Below are positions 51,361 through 62,989 of a stretch of DNA of 64,000 nt, in pieces. Source of the stretch: Diplolepis rosae (lineage: Eukaryota; Arthropoda; Insecta; Hymenoptera; Diplolepididae); the NCBI GenBank assembly GCA_030998225.1, contig JAPYXD010000727.1, positions 6,262,001 to 6,326,000 of the forward strand, given 5' to 3'. Each line of letters opens with the position of its first letter. Positions within the stretch are counted from its first letter, which is position 1. Under the pieces are notes generated by a model. The model was given only the letters and a program-made list of their open reading frames with translations. It was not told where the DNA came from and made no database searches. A program made the position numbers and the translations under genes.

Positions 51361-52197
51361 TTAAGCTTTAAAATTAAAATCTGTAATAGAAATTCGGGTT
51401 CTTGCACTTGAACCCCAAATAAATTTTTTTGAAATAGGATCAACCATTTTTTGTTACAGAATCTCGGTAACTTTTGACCCAGCCTGTAGATGGTGATCAT
51501 TACAATATTCATGTACTGGTTACCATCTGTATTGTACTGACAAAAATACAGACATGTTTACAAGACGCATGCGCCGCGCGAAATTCAAATTAATATATCT
51601 TCAAATACTTCAAAGTTTAGTATTTTTTATAAATAAAATGCTAATAACATTTTGTAAATAAATATAATAATATTATGTTTTAATAAAACTATTTTAATAA
51701 TAATTATAATACAGTTTTGACTTTTTCAAGCCTTTGTATTTTGTAACATTTACTTAAGGTAACTCTTTTTAAAGAACATTTTTTTTTATAAAACAAGTTA
51801 TAATCTATAAAGCGTAAGTATAATATGTAATTGTCTTTGGAATGTCTTTACGTAAATCACATGAAAATTAACTCTACTCAGCCTTCATTTAAAAAAATAA
51901 TTGATTGGTCAAAAATTCTTCATATAGGGCAAAAAACAATTCTCATTAGATAATGGATACTCTGCTTTTGTCTTCATTTCATTTCGGTTAAATGAAAAAT
52001 AAAAAATAGAAATATTTTCAAATTATGGTACATTTAAGAGGTATGATACACGAGGGATGGTACATGGTACAAGAGTCAAAATTATGGTACGATTACATAA
52101 TTATGTTACAGTCTGGAAACGCTGATCTTGGTAGTAAATTCGTAAGATACATATTTTTCTCTCTATAAAGTAATGGATTTTATAAATATGAATTTAC
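51361..52197. other. Presumed intron of the minus-strand gene, no repeat recognised
   Basis: It follows the donor at 52197 on the minus strand. No next exon could be identified. Confidence 0.35.
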
Positions 52198-52643
52198 CTT
52201 TGACTGGGGTGAATCCGGCTTCTCAGACTCTTCAAAATTTCCCTCTTGATTTTCATATATAATCCACAGCCAAGACGTTCTTGAAATTTATCTTCAGCTC
52301 TCGCTAAATCACACGTATCTTTATCATTAAAACCAGTTGCGACTTTCGAAACCTCCGGAATAATTATCTCTAAATTATCCAAGGGCAATGGCTCAAAATC
52401 ATCTAATTCACTGAACTCTTTTATGTTTTTGTAATAATCCTCCCCTAAGACTGTATCAGTTAGAATCGAAAGATATTTATTATTTTGATAAAAATTATTT
52501 TTTTGGTAACTTTCACTCACATTCTGGTCTTTAATATTTTTATCTCTTTGGAAACTTCTTTCAATTAAAATCTTGGACTGAGCGAGCACTGTCAGCATTT
52601 TTGGTTTCGGTTTAGGGCGAACTTTCTCAAATATTTGTGTCAT
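52198..52643 (-). CDS. First coding exon of an unknown intracellular protein
   Basis: The frame opens at ATG 52643 with an AAAA leader and runs 148 codons to CAAAG|GTAAAT (donor at 52197); reading on gives a stop at once, so splicing is likely. The protein begins MTQIFEKVRPKPKPKMLTVL, is rich in Lys, Glu, Asp and Asn, and has an acidic middle (SELDDFEPLPLDNLEIIIPE). It then becomes mixed-charge with two cysteines (DTCDLARAEDKFQERLGCGL). No signal peptide or membrane segment is present. I recognise no domain. A TATATATA run at about 52687 on this strand could be a promoter. Later exons are not found; they may lie beyond the transposons at 43-51 kb or outside the window. Confidence 0.65.
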
Positions 52644-53177
52644 TTTTATTAATTTTTTGTATAATTATTGTTAAATTACAGGAATATATATAGTAAGATT
52701 TTTATAAACGGTATTTAAACAATAGTTTATGAAGAGCTTTGTAATAGTTAACTTTTGCTTGAAACTGCCTCATTTTTAAGGCTTTATATTCACTCAATAG
52801 TGTCTATGGTGTGTCTATGGTGGAAAAGGGGAATATAATCAACGCACTCGGTGGGAAAAGTGATACTGAATAATATCGCCTAGTATCGCTACACAACAAC
52901 AAACTAAGAGGGAGTGATTTGAGTTGATTGTTGGTTGGTAGTACGTAGAGAAACAGTCATTGTACCTCACGTTCCCCTTCCTTAACTTTTTCTCCCCTCT
53001 TGATTATCAATAGATTTTATGTCTTATGCTATGGTTTTTACTATTTAATTCAATTATTCATTTCTCTTGAAATTTTTTTTTACCATTATTATCTGAAAAT
53101 TATTTAACAACTCTTGAATTAAAATTAGTCTTCATATTAATTCATGTGAATATTTATTGGTCGCATAAAATCCCATA

Positions 53178-53449
53178 CTCTCTAAATCTGAATCAGTTAA
53201 ATTTTCACTGATTGAATCAGTGATTTGCCTTTTTACTGATTCATCAGTGAAAAACTATTTTTCACTGTTAAATCAGTTAACTTTCACTGATTCATCAATG
53301 AAAAAAATAATTTTCACTGTCAAATCAGTCAATTTTCACTGAAATAATCAGTCAAATTTGACTGATTTACAGTAACCTCTTTTTAGCTATATGAATCAGT
53401 CAATTTTCACTGATAATCAGTAGATTTTGACTGATTCAAATTTAGAGAG
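53178..53449. mobile_element. M5 MITE
   Basis: CTCTCTAAATCTGAATCAG and CTGATTCAAATTTAGAGAG are bordered by TA. It lies about 540 bp upstream of the minus-strand exon. Confidence 0.88.
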
Positions 53450-53610
53450 TAGGATAATATATTAAACCAATCAAGAAATGAACTGTTCGATAAATCTTCT
53501 ATGGACAAGTTTGAAACACAATCAAAGAATCCAAAAGGGCAGACATGCCTTATTTTAATAAACTTCTCACGTGATCTTAGAAATAAAAGTACTACCAAAA
53601 ATAAAAGCAT
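53407..53610 (-). CDS. Doubtful small hydrophobic ORF
   Basis: Starts MLLFLVVLLFLRSREKFIK, signal-like, followed by HVCPFGFFDC, but its last 14 codons are the end of M5. If a gene existed here, the MITE replaced its 3' end. No promoter or splice evidence. Confidence 0.18.
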   Translation of the reverse strand: MLLFLVVLLFLRSREKFIKIRHVCPFGFFDCVSNLSIEDLSNSSFLDWFNILSYSLNLNQSKSTDYQ

Positions 53611-54251
53611 GACACCTTAAACAACATTGATTTTAAACGTGCGATGAATTAACTGGATACTATGGGGAAAGGTTATTTAAATTAAAACTCTTTCTTTCGT
53701 TTCGTGCCTTCACTTCTTTATCAGAATATCAACTACGCTTACGTGCAACTTATTCTCGTCAGAGTGAGTTAATACTAAAACTCTAAGTAAACAAAGACAC
53801 ATTAAATTTACTGCATATTTGGCAGAAACAGTTTATAATCTTTGTGTAGATAGAGATTATTGCTTATTATTTTCTCGTATTTTTTCACAATTTTTAGGAT
53901 GAATCATATACCAGATATTTTAAAAAGATGTGTGTCCTTGCAAGTATTTGTAGAGTTAAGCAAAGCAGCACGTTTTTCTTGTATCCGGGGGTGAACAATA
54001 GTAGGTCTGAGATTACCACTTGAATTGGTAATTAACTGCATCTGAAAGGTTCATCAATATACATATATAGTAATTGCAATAAAAAATTGGTATTGAAATT
54101 ATCGGTAAATTTTATGTACTTACAGTTTTCAACGTTCATTGAACGATAAAAAAATTTTTTTTTGAAACTAAATGATTGGTTTCTTCTTCATTAAAATAAA
54201 AAGTAGCGTATATTCAATAACATATTGTATATTTGAAAAGCTCTAAATATA

Positions 54252-55900
54252 CAGTACCCGTCAGAATTGTAGGACCACCTGTTTTTCAATAATTGCTTAA
54301 ATTATCCTAATTTCAATTATGCAAGTGAAAAAATTTGTTCTTTTAATTAAATTCAAAGCTATCAAAATTCTTTATAAAATGAGCCCAACATGAATTCGTT
54401 TTGTTAAATTTTGAAGAAGTTATTGCAGAAATAATCAAGATTTCAATGTTTTCTTAAATTTTAAATAACCTTCGAAATAATCAATATTTTTTAATGCTTT
54501 TGGACTAATTTCAAAGCTAAATTTCTACAAAATCGAACCAAATTCTTAGAATTAATGTGTAATTTTTTCCTTACATACTGCTCGAGTTTAATGTTCAAAT
54601 ATAAAAATTGAAAAAATTCCAATATTGCTTTTTCTGAGAAGAACATTTTTATAAGATATATAAAACATATAATCATGAATTTTGTATTGAATTCCCTTAA
54701 AATATATATTCATATGATCTTTATTATGATTTACCTACAGATGAAATGTTTTCGAAATTTCCTTACTTTTTTGTTACAATTTCAACTCTTTGCATTAAGG
54801 TAAAAGCACCAATAGCCGGACGTCTAAGGTAATATCATTCAATTTTTTGTATTAATCGTTCTAAATGTGATGCGGAATCAAGAATTGCCGCGATTATTTT
54901 GATGTATGTGTCCTCCCTACTATAACAAAAAGTCCAGAGTTGTGTAAAATCTGAATAATCCATTTTAATAATTCTCTTCATTAAATAATCCTCTGGAGCC
55001 AATTGCCGGACGGGAAAAGTGAATTGGTCCAATAGCCGGACAGCGCTGCACCAATACTCGGACAAGAGAATATTATAATTTGATTGATATGGATTTCATA
55101 TTTTCTAAGCATAATAAACACTGTGAAATATTTACGGAAACATTTTTTGATCTACGCTTATAAAAGAAAAATATTGAAAAGATTCTACAAATAGAATTGT
55201 TAATTAAAGGAAAATGTTTTTTAATTTGGGAAAATATTATGGTTTATATAAAGCATTTGACTTTAGTGTAACACGTATAAAAATGGCAAATGAAGGTAAA
55301 TGTAAATGTTATTTGCTTAACAAAGACAACGCAGTTTATAGAGCAGATTTCGCTACATTTCGAACAGCTTTGTGCTTCAGTAGAGAAATTTTTTTTTCTT
55401 GGCGAAGTTTTAATTTCTAATTCAACAAATTTTTCACTTTTTCAAAGTGTTTGTGTTGAGATTTGTATACAGTACACCAAAATAGCGATAAGTGATTCAT
55501 AAATCTCTAATTTTGAGAAAAATTCATGGCTCTGTCCAGCTATTGGGTACTGTCCGGCTATTGGTGCTTTTACCTTATGCAAAAAAAAGATTATAGATTT
55601 ATAATGACAAATTTCTGCGATTCTGTAGAATCTTATATTTAAAATGAGCCTAAGAACATTAAAAAATGTTGATTGTTTCGAAAGTTATTTAAAATTTAAG
55701 AAAACATCGAAATTTGGACTTTTTTTGGAATAACATCTTCAAACTTTAACGAAAAGACATCATTCCTGACTAATTTTAAAGATAATTTTGATGGGTTTCA
55801 CATTATTAAGAGTACAAATTTCATCACTCACAGAATTTAAATTAAGATAATTTAAGCAATCATCGAATAACAGGTGGTCCTACAATTCTGACCGGTAGTG
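54252..55900. mobile_element. U2, Tc1-like palindrome carrying Z
   Basis: CAGTACCCGTCAGAATTGTA and TACAATTCTGACCGGTAGTG are inverted with TA flanks. The arms match U1. Z is inserted in the spacer at 54798-55575. Confidence 0.85.
54798..55575. mobile_element. Z, element with iterated CCAATAGCCGGAC
   Basis: AGGTAAAAGCACCAATAGCC and GGCTATTGGTGCTTTTACCT are inverted and flanked by TA. CCAAT(A/T)(G/C).CGGAC recurs at about 54810, 55000, 55030 and 55053, with inverted copies near 55530-55565. ORFs of 68-76 codons inside have no recognised domain. Confidence 0.8.
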
Positions 55901-56098
55901 TAATTGTCGACAAGTTTTCGAATTTTTTAAAAAAATTTTACTAAATAGAAGCTAACAGACGTGCTTTATTGTACATTAAATTATTTGTTTATTTTATTTA
56001 TTCATTATCGTACGACCCTGATAAGTTGTATTCTATAAAGATATTTTCAAATAATTAGTCAAATAATACTATATAATACTATATTTGTCATTTACTAT

Positions 56099-57968
56099 CA
56101 GGGCCGGCTTAAGAAAATTTGGCGCCCTAGGGAGAATAAATATTTTCGCCCGTTTAACCTGAAGATAGATTAATCTATCTCTATATTTGCTATTTTTCCC
56201 ACATGTGGTGAAAATAGCCATTTTCCCGTCTCAAAACAGACGGTGAAAGTACAATTTTCACTAGAAATGTTGGGAAAAATAACGTGTTTCACTCGTGGGA
56301 AAAAATAGCTATTTCCATCCATATTTAGTTATAAAAATGAAAATTTCTTCCCGACTTTGCCGCCCTAGGCGGTTGCCTATTTCGCCTACAGTCCGTGCTC
56401 TCTATAGTCCCGCTCTCAATAGGGCCTCTACCCCTAACCTGTACTCGACGCTTCCCCCACTATGTGCACTGCTGAATTTAACTTTCTCCTTTTTGGATTT
56501 TGAAGGTATAAATTACAGAACATGCTATTACAAATAAGCATTCTTTCGATTTTAAAAATACTAAAATTTTAGATTTTGAAAATAACCTTAAAAAACGTTT
56601 AATTTTAGAAATGATTTATACTCAAAAAGAAAATTCCAGTATTAACTACAAAACAGATATAGAAAATCTTAGTGCAATTTACTATAACATTATCAAAAGT
56701 ATAAAAAAATGATTTTTCTATTTTTCTTTTATTTTAACTTCTGTTAATTATATTATAAAAAATATTTTTTTAAAAAAGAATTGAAAAATAATTTTCTCTT
56801 CTAACTTTCAACAATTTTTTAATAAAATATTCTCATTTAACTTTTCAAATTTACCGCGTCTTTACTATATACATGTCATGATTGCTATGAACACACCTTT
56901 ATAATTGCTATATTATCAAATTGGTTATGTAGACGCTAAAGATGTAACGTACTTTTTAAAAAAGAATTTGTTTTTAACAACATCTTATAAAATGTAATTT
57001 ATTCATTAAAGGAATTGCTTGTGAGTAATAGTTTTCATACTTGTGTTCTTTTTTATGTTAAACATACACTTCTTATATTACTTTTATATTATAGGTCACA
57101 TTTTTACCAATTTAACCTCAATTATTTATTGACAAGCAATGTTTACTTTCGATTAATTTAAATGAATTTTTAACTTAAAAATCCTATGCAACAGAAATGT
57201 TTATATTAAGATAGCAGGACTTTTCAGATTTTTATTATCTAACATGAATTTGTTTTATAAACAACTTCAAACATATTAATTACTCACAATGGAAATTTAA
57301 CATGTCATTGTTTCAAAAAGAAATATGATTGAAAATTTATCTTTGGTATGTATTTCTCTTTTTACCTTTTATTTTTAATTTATGTATGTAACTTTTATTC
57401 ATTTTTATGATTAATAATTATGTAAAATATTCCTTTGTAGTCTTGACAAGGACTAAAAATTTGGTCGAAACGTCGACGATTTTCAATAAAATCTTTACAA
57501 AACCGGAAAGGCCATTTATACGTTCCAAATACAAATACCGGTAACACCAAATATTTTTAAATATAATTTAATTTTCACCGTTCTCAATAGGGTTGCGCGA
57601 TCAATACATTAAGAAAAGAATATATTAAATATACAACATGTTGAATATGGCTAAATAAATATAAATTAGAATAAAATTGTAATCATATTAACTATTAATA
57701 AATTCTTGAAAGTAAAATACATCGTTATCTTCGTTAAGTAAAAAGGAAATGGTCACTCAGAGCCAAAATTATTCGTTTATTGAACAAGATTCTTTGTTAT
57801 TTAATAGTGCAACGTTTCGAGCGGCCCTATTGAGGAAGGTAAAAAGTGATTCGAGCACGCTCGCTATGTCGAGTGGAGGGGGAAGGCTTTTTCTAAGAAA
57901 ACACTTCTCCTAACCGCCCGAAGCGGTCCTATAGAGAGCGCGGACTGTATATGGTAGAGCCGACCCTG
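56099..57968. mobile_element. hAT transposon 2
   Basis: CAGGGCCGGCTTAAG and GGTAGAGCCGACCCTG ends lie between TTTACTAT and CTTACTAT, a 7/8-matching 8-bp duplication. The end sequences correspond to those of hAT1 in inverse order. No transposase remains. CGAAACGT motifs at 57466 and (inverted) 57813 mark retroelement remnants within it. Confidence 0.88.
57442..57471 (+). ncRNA. Strongly decayed hammerhead-like motif
   Basis: CTTGACA, GGAC, loop, GGTC, GAAAC. The first invariant block is lost, so this is only a relic by position and by GAAACGTCGAC. Confidence 0.22.
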
Positions 57969-57984
57969 CTTACTATTATTTATT

Positions 57985-60070
57985 AATTAAATAGTACAAA
58001 ATAATACTAATAAAAAAATTTTTTCGGCCCTCTTCAGGGAAGAGGGCACTTTCTCGTCGCACGCAGCTCGCTTTGAGCTTCGGTATGAGTGGACCTTGCG
58101 CTTCGCGCTCGGTTTTGTGTCCTTTGAGGAGCATCAAAATTTATTCTTTACGGTTTATTATTTTAACTCAAGTAAATTTTATAATATTGTTGATGTGGAT
58201 TTACTTTTTCAAAGTTACTTCGATTTTGAGAAATACATTCTCATCTTGACACCCGCGCTTGGCGCTCGTTACTTGCAATCAAAGGAAAAGAACTAGGACT
58301 TGCGATTTTAAGGACAAAAATAGAATTTTTTATTTTTAAATTATAGGTCTCCTTTAAACAAACAATTTTGTAATTTGACATTTTTTCGTATTACGCATAG
58401 TTTAGCTGTAAAATAGGATTTATTACATTCAATTTTATTTTTTAAATTAAAAAGAAAAAAATTAATCTTATCAGAAACTGCGTAGACAAATATATATAGA
58501 CCCCTTTTGAGAAAACAATTTTGTATTATATTTTGTTCATTTCTCGCATATAAATTAACTGACAAATAAGTTTTTTTAATTTCAATGTTGATTTTCAAAT
58601 TATAATGAAAAATATACATCCTATCAAAAAATGCATGCATGGAAATTTATACACATCTCTTTTAAGCGAAAAATTTTATATTCTGACGTTTTTTCGTATC
58701 GCATATTTTGGTTAAAAAATTGGATGTTTGATTTTCAATAGTATTTTTTTTTAAAACAAAACGGAAAATATACATCGTATAAAAAAGTGCGTAAATAAAA
58801 ATTTAAAAATCTCCTTTAAACGAAAAATTTTCAAATCTGACATTTTTCCATATCACGCATAGTTCAGCTGAAAAATAGGATTTTTTACATTCAATGTTAT
58901 TTTTTAAATTAAGGGGGTCTCCTCATCAGTGGCTCATAAAAAAGGTGGTTTTTTAGGATTTTTTTTAAACATGAAAACAGCAAGAGAAACAAATGATCTT
59001 TTGCGTATCTTTGAACATATATTTATTCAACAATAAAAAGTTTTTTGAATGTCAAAATAAATAAAAATAGCGGATTTATAAACAATCTCGCGCAGCAGCT
59101 CGCCGCGGACAACTCAAACTCCGTGAATAATTCAGCCCGTAATTTTTACCTGAAACAAAAAATTAAAATACTTCCTTATTCGGAAGGCTTTTCTGCACAG
59201 TATAGTCTATTATGGTGATTGAAAGTTGAAATTTGAATATTTTAGTCATTTTTTAATAAAGTCCTCGATTTTTCGGCCTTTTTTTAGCAGTAAGTGCGTT
59301 AATAACATTGTAAAAAGAGATTTATTAATACATTTTTTTAACTTAGTCTGTGCACAATTAAATTATCTAAAAAACAGGGTTTTACTTGTATACATAGCTT
59401 TTATAGTTTTTTTGTAATCGTGCACGGAATTTCAAAAAACATGGTTTTCATAAAATGGGCTTTTAAGTTTTTCGAAGGAAAAAAATCAAATTAAAGGTAC
59501 TGTAACTCATAAACTGCTTTGAGTTGGACTATGAAACTTTGCAAGAATATTCTCAGATAATAATTCTAACGATTGGAGCAACAAAAAAAAATCGATTCCT
59601 TGAAGCTGACTGATGAGGAGACCCCCTTAAGTCGGAAGATATAAATCTTTTTAGAAAATGCGTAGACAAATATATATAGACCCCTTTTGAGCAAATAATT
59701 TAGTATTACAAAATTTTTTCATTTCTCACATATCGTTTAACTGACAAATACGTTTTTTTATATTCAATGTTGATTTTTAAATTAAAATGAAAAATATACA
59801 TCCTACCAAAAAATGCATGCATGGAAATTTACATACATCTCTTTTAAGCGAAAAATTTTATATTCTGACCTTTTTTCGTATCGCATATTTTGGTTGAAAA
59901 ATGGAATGTTTGATTTTCAATAGCATTTTTAAAATTCAAAAGGGAAAATATAAATCTTATGAAAAAATGTTTCATTTGAAATTTATAGATATTTTTTCGA
60001 GTAATCAATTCTGAATCACATTTTTTCGTATCTCGTATAGTTTGACTGTAAAATGGAACTTAATTATTTA
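57985..60070. repeat. GCGAAGCGC-type repeat with ~155-bp tandem units
   Basis: Units anchored by TTTTTTCGTAT(C/T)(A/T)C and AAAATATACATCTTATCA occur at about 58380, 58548, 58694, 58850, then after D at 59720, 59874 and 60024. GCGCTTCGCGCTCGG at 58102 links it to the giant inverted repeat. ORFs here are array sequence. Confidence 0.7.
58913..59626. mobile_element. D, TTAA-type element
   Basis: GGGGGTCTCCTCATCAGTGG and CTGATGAGGAGACCCCC are inverted and flanked by TTAA on both sides. Same class of ends as B and C. Contains a CGCAGCAGCTCGCCGCGG patch at about 59092. Confidence 0.88.
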
Positions 60071-60456
60071 TTTTTTTCAGCTTTTAAAATACTGAAGTCA
60101 AATTTAATTAATATAAGTAGTTTTTTTATTGCCGCGTCAGAATAGAATCTTAAATGAGTTTCAAGAATACTACATCTCAGACATATTAAACCATTTCAAA
60201 GAGTCATCTAATTAACAATATACATTACTACGTGACCTGAATTTAAAATGTGAAATTAAATAGATGATTTTTAATTAATAAAAACACACTGATTAAAATT
60301 TTTGAATTCTCCTATATCTGCGGTAAATATTTAAAAAAATAAACAATTCTTATGATTTTTATGTAATCACACGTATAATTTATTAATTTATTAAATTTGT
60401 CATTTTAAAATTATAGAGTGAATAAGTAAGTGGTTCATTATACTTTCTTATCACAG

Positions 60457-60570
60457 AGTCAACGAATCGGACAGAGCCTTCGTGGAAATGTCTATCAACA
60501 CCAATTTTTAAGAAATAATAAACGTTTAAAAGCCGTAATACTATCAAGAAATCCAATTGCCATTAATTGA
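60457..60570 (+). pseudogene. Leucine-rich-repeat-like terminal exon, probably decayed
   Basis: After CTTTCTTATCACAG the frame reads 37 codons to TGA. The end, FLRNNKRLKAVILSRNPIA, has the spacing of an LRR (L..N..L..L.LS.NPI). The same frame continues past the TGA with TFKGLNL, which also fits an LRR, so the stop may be a lesion. AATAAA at about 60704 could serve as poly(A) signal. No upstream exon was found. Confidence 0.3.
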
Positions 60571-61160
60571 ACTTTTAAAGGACTTAATTTGTGAAGCGTC
60601 ATTTATATTCAGCTAAAGATCGAAACAATGGATTTCAATATTTAAAACATTCATTTTCTTTCAAATGACTAGAATTATTTTTATTATTTTTAGTACCTCG
60701 TAATGAATAAAACATTAGTTATATAATTGATCTATTGCTAATACCTCTCAATACATTACTAGGACTAGACATTATTGAAAAATAGAAATCTTGTTTATCA
60801 AAATTAGACTAAGGAAATTTTTGCTTAACAACAATCGGTCAAACAGTTTACGAAAGACTGGATTGCTTTCAACATCCCTTATTTCATGAAAAGTCGATAA
60901 ATTACCCTTAGAGTTTCCAACCCCTGAAAATGGATGGCGCTAATGTTCCAAATCTTAAAATTATCAAAAAAATGTATTAAATTTAATATCATTGAAATCT
61001 ATTTTAAACTTTTGCAATTTAAAATGTTTTAATTCGCAAAACTATGTATCTTCTAAGGTAAAATTTCAAATTAACTCGTTTTTTATAGTCAAAATTCGCT
61101 AATTTATTATTTTATTTTACATTTGTAAGTTTCATAACAATGTTTTAGAAATGTTAATTT
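60571..61160. other. AT-rich spacer
   Basis: Nothing recognised apart from the AATAAA near 60704. Confidence 0.4.
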
Positions 61161-61169
61161 TTAATCTTT

Positions 61170-62440
61170 TATTTAATTCCTTAAGGCTGATAGAGCCTTA
61201 AGTAAATTGAATTTCTTGTTTCACTTAAACTCAAAAACAAATTTAGTGACTGAGAAAATGTGTAATTCACATCATTTGTAATATTATAAAATTGGTTTGA
61301 GCTTCAGTATCAAATTATTAGAATTAAACCTAAATGTATGCGAAGAGCATAAGACCGAGCGTTAAGCGCGATGTCCAAAAAGAACGGTGCGCGAAGCGCG
61401 ACGATTAAATCGCGCGCCCTAGGCGCGCTCAAATTTGCGAGCGATAAGAATGTGCACAGAGAGAAATTTTAGGTTTCACTGACCAAAGTTTTTTTGTTAA
61501 AATCGTCTTTACAAAAATTTTAAAGTTCTCATGACAATTATGGTAGTGGCTGTCATACATTGGAAAAGTGTTTACTCCAACTGGAAGGAACGTTACTGAG
61601 ACCACGATTCTGGTACTTGAAATACCATAGCGCTGCGGTTATAGGAACCAAAGTCCATCGTAAAGCCGCGCATAGAGTTTAGTTAAAATGACTAAGTCTA
61701 CGGACAGTAAATACCCAGCCAAAATTATTTTTGAGGTTATAGGTATGGTTCTCTTAGTTATTAAAATACGAATTCAATTTGATTAGAAAAAATAAAGTTT
61801 CACCGAAAAGATCTAAGAAAAATAATCCGGTATAATGATATTTATGATAACTTTCGTCGATTAAGTTAAAAAATTGTCACTTTTTTCATGACCATGAACT
61901 TTTTTTGACTGACTATAGTTTTGACAAAATACGACGAGACAGCAACATTGGAACGCATTGCATTGTCCCCGAACAAAATCGTTTATCATTTAGAAAGAAT
62001 TGTCAAACTATATTTATAATAGAATTATTTACCTGATAATGCTTGGCACGGTGAAATATAGTCCAGGAATCGAGAACGAGAATTGGCAGGATTCAACTTA
62101 GGCTGCATATCTTTCAATGAAAGTTATACTTGATTTGTCTAGCGCAACAGCGAACGCTGCGGTTGTAGTAACCAAAGGAGCTTGGCAGTACACATAAAGA
62201 AAATGTATGTGTACTAACCGTTGGGGTACGTATAAAGCTCATTCTAATCATCAACTTTGGTCACAACAACCGAATACACAAAAAAGTCCAAATTACTGTC
62301 ATGATAACTATAAAAGTAGTAGCTTCTCTCAACTTTTTTGGTCAAGGCAACTACTGTACAAAAAATTTATGTGCTATGTGCACAGGAACCAAAGCCGATT
62401 TCTCTCAGTGTGCCCGCTAAGCGGGCAGATTTTTTAAATT
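61170..62440. repeat. GCGAAGCGC-type repeat interrupted by S2
   Basis: GGCTGATAGAGCCTTAAGTA at 61184 and the GACCGAGCG..GCGCGATG block match 26930-27180. After S2 the repeat resumes with GCCCGCTAAGCGGGCAGATT, matching 27187. Confidence 0.8.
61455..62410 (-). mobile_element. S2 element
   Basis: Ends CACAGAGAGAAAT and ATTTCTCTCAGTG; the interior matches S1 in inverse orientation with about 100 bp missing. The flanks are TG, not TA; the empty site is visible at 27180. Confidence 0.88.
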
Positions 62441-62717
62441 AAAAAACCATTGCGATTTTTTTGAAATGACAAACACAGTAAAACGCAAAATTTCTTCAAG
62501 AATCGAATGATATAAAAAAGTCATTTTCGCGAAAAATGTCAATTAACGACCTTTATGCTTTATACGGCAGAATATATATCTCGGGTAAAATCAAATTTTC
62601 GTAAACAAAATTATACTAGAAGGTGCAATTCTTAACCAATTTCCATCATTTGAATATAAATTTTTTCTAAATTTACTTTCATAAAATTTCGTGAAAACTA
62701 CTTTTTAAAAAAGAGTT

Positions 62718-62989
62718 CTCTCTAAACCTGAATCAACAAATTTTCACTGATTGAATCAGTGATTTGCCTTTTCATTGATTCATCCACAGAAATAATATTT
62801 AACACTGTTAAATCAGTTAATTTTACTAATTAATCAGTGAAAACAATATTTTCCACCTTTAAATCAGTTACTTTTCACTAAAGTAATCAGTAAAATTTGA
62901 CTGATTGACAGTAATCTCTTTTTAACTATTTGAATCGGTCAAATTTCACTGATAATCAGTAGATTTTGACTGATTCAGAAATAGAAAGT
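62718..62989. mobile_element. M6 MITE, diverged
   Basis: CTCTCTAAACCTGAATCA and TGATTCAGAAATAGAAAG ends; internal CACTGATT units as in the other five copies, with more substitutions. Confidence 0.78.

Noticed and set aside
54835..55065. 76-codon ORF inside Z as a gene
   Set aside because: It spans several copies of the subterminal CCAATAGCCGGAC repeat and shows no domain.
57814..57835. Inverted CGAAACG with CTCAATA as a hammerhead
   Set aside because: The first invariant block is absent.
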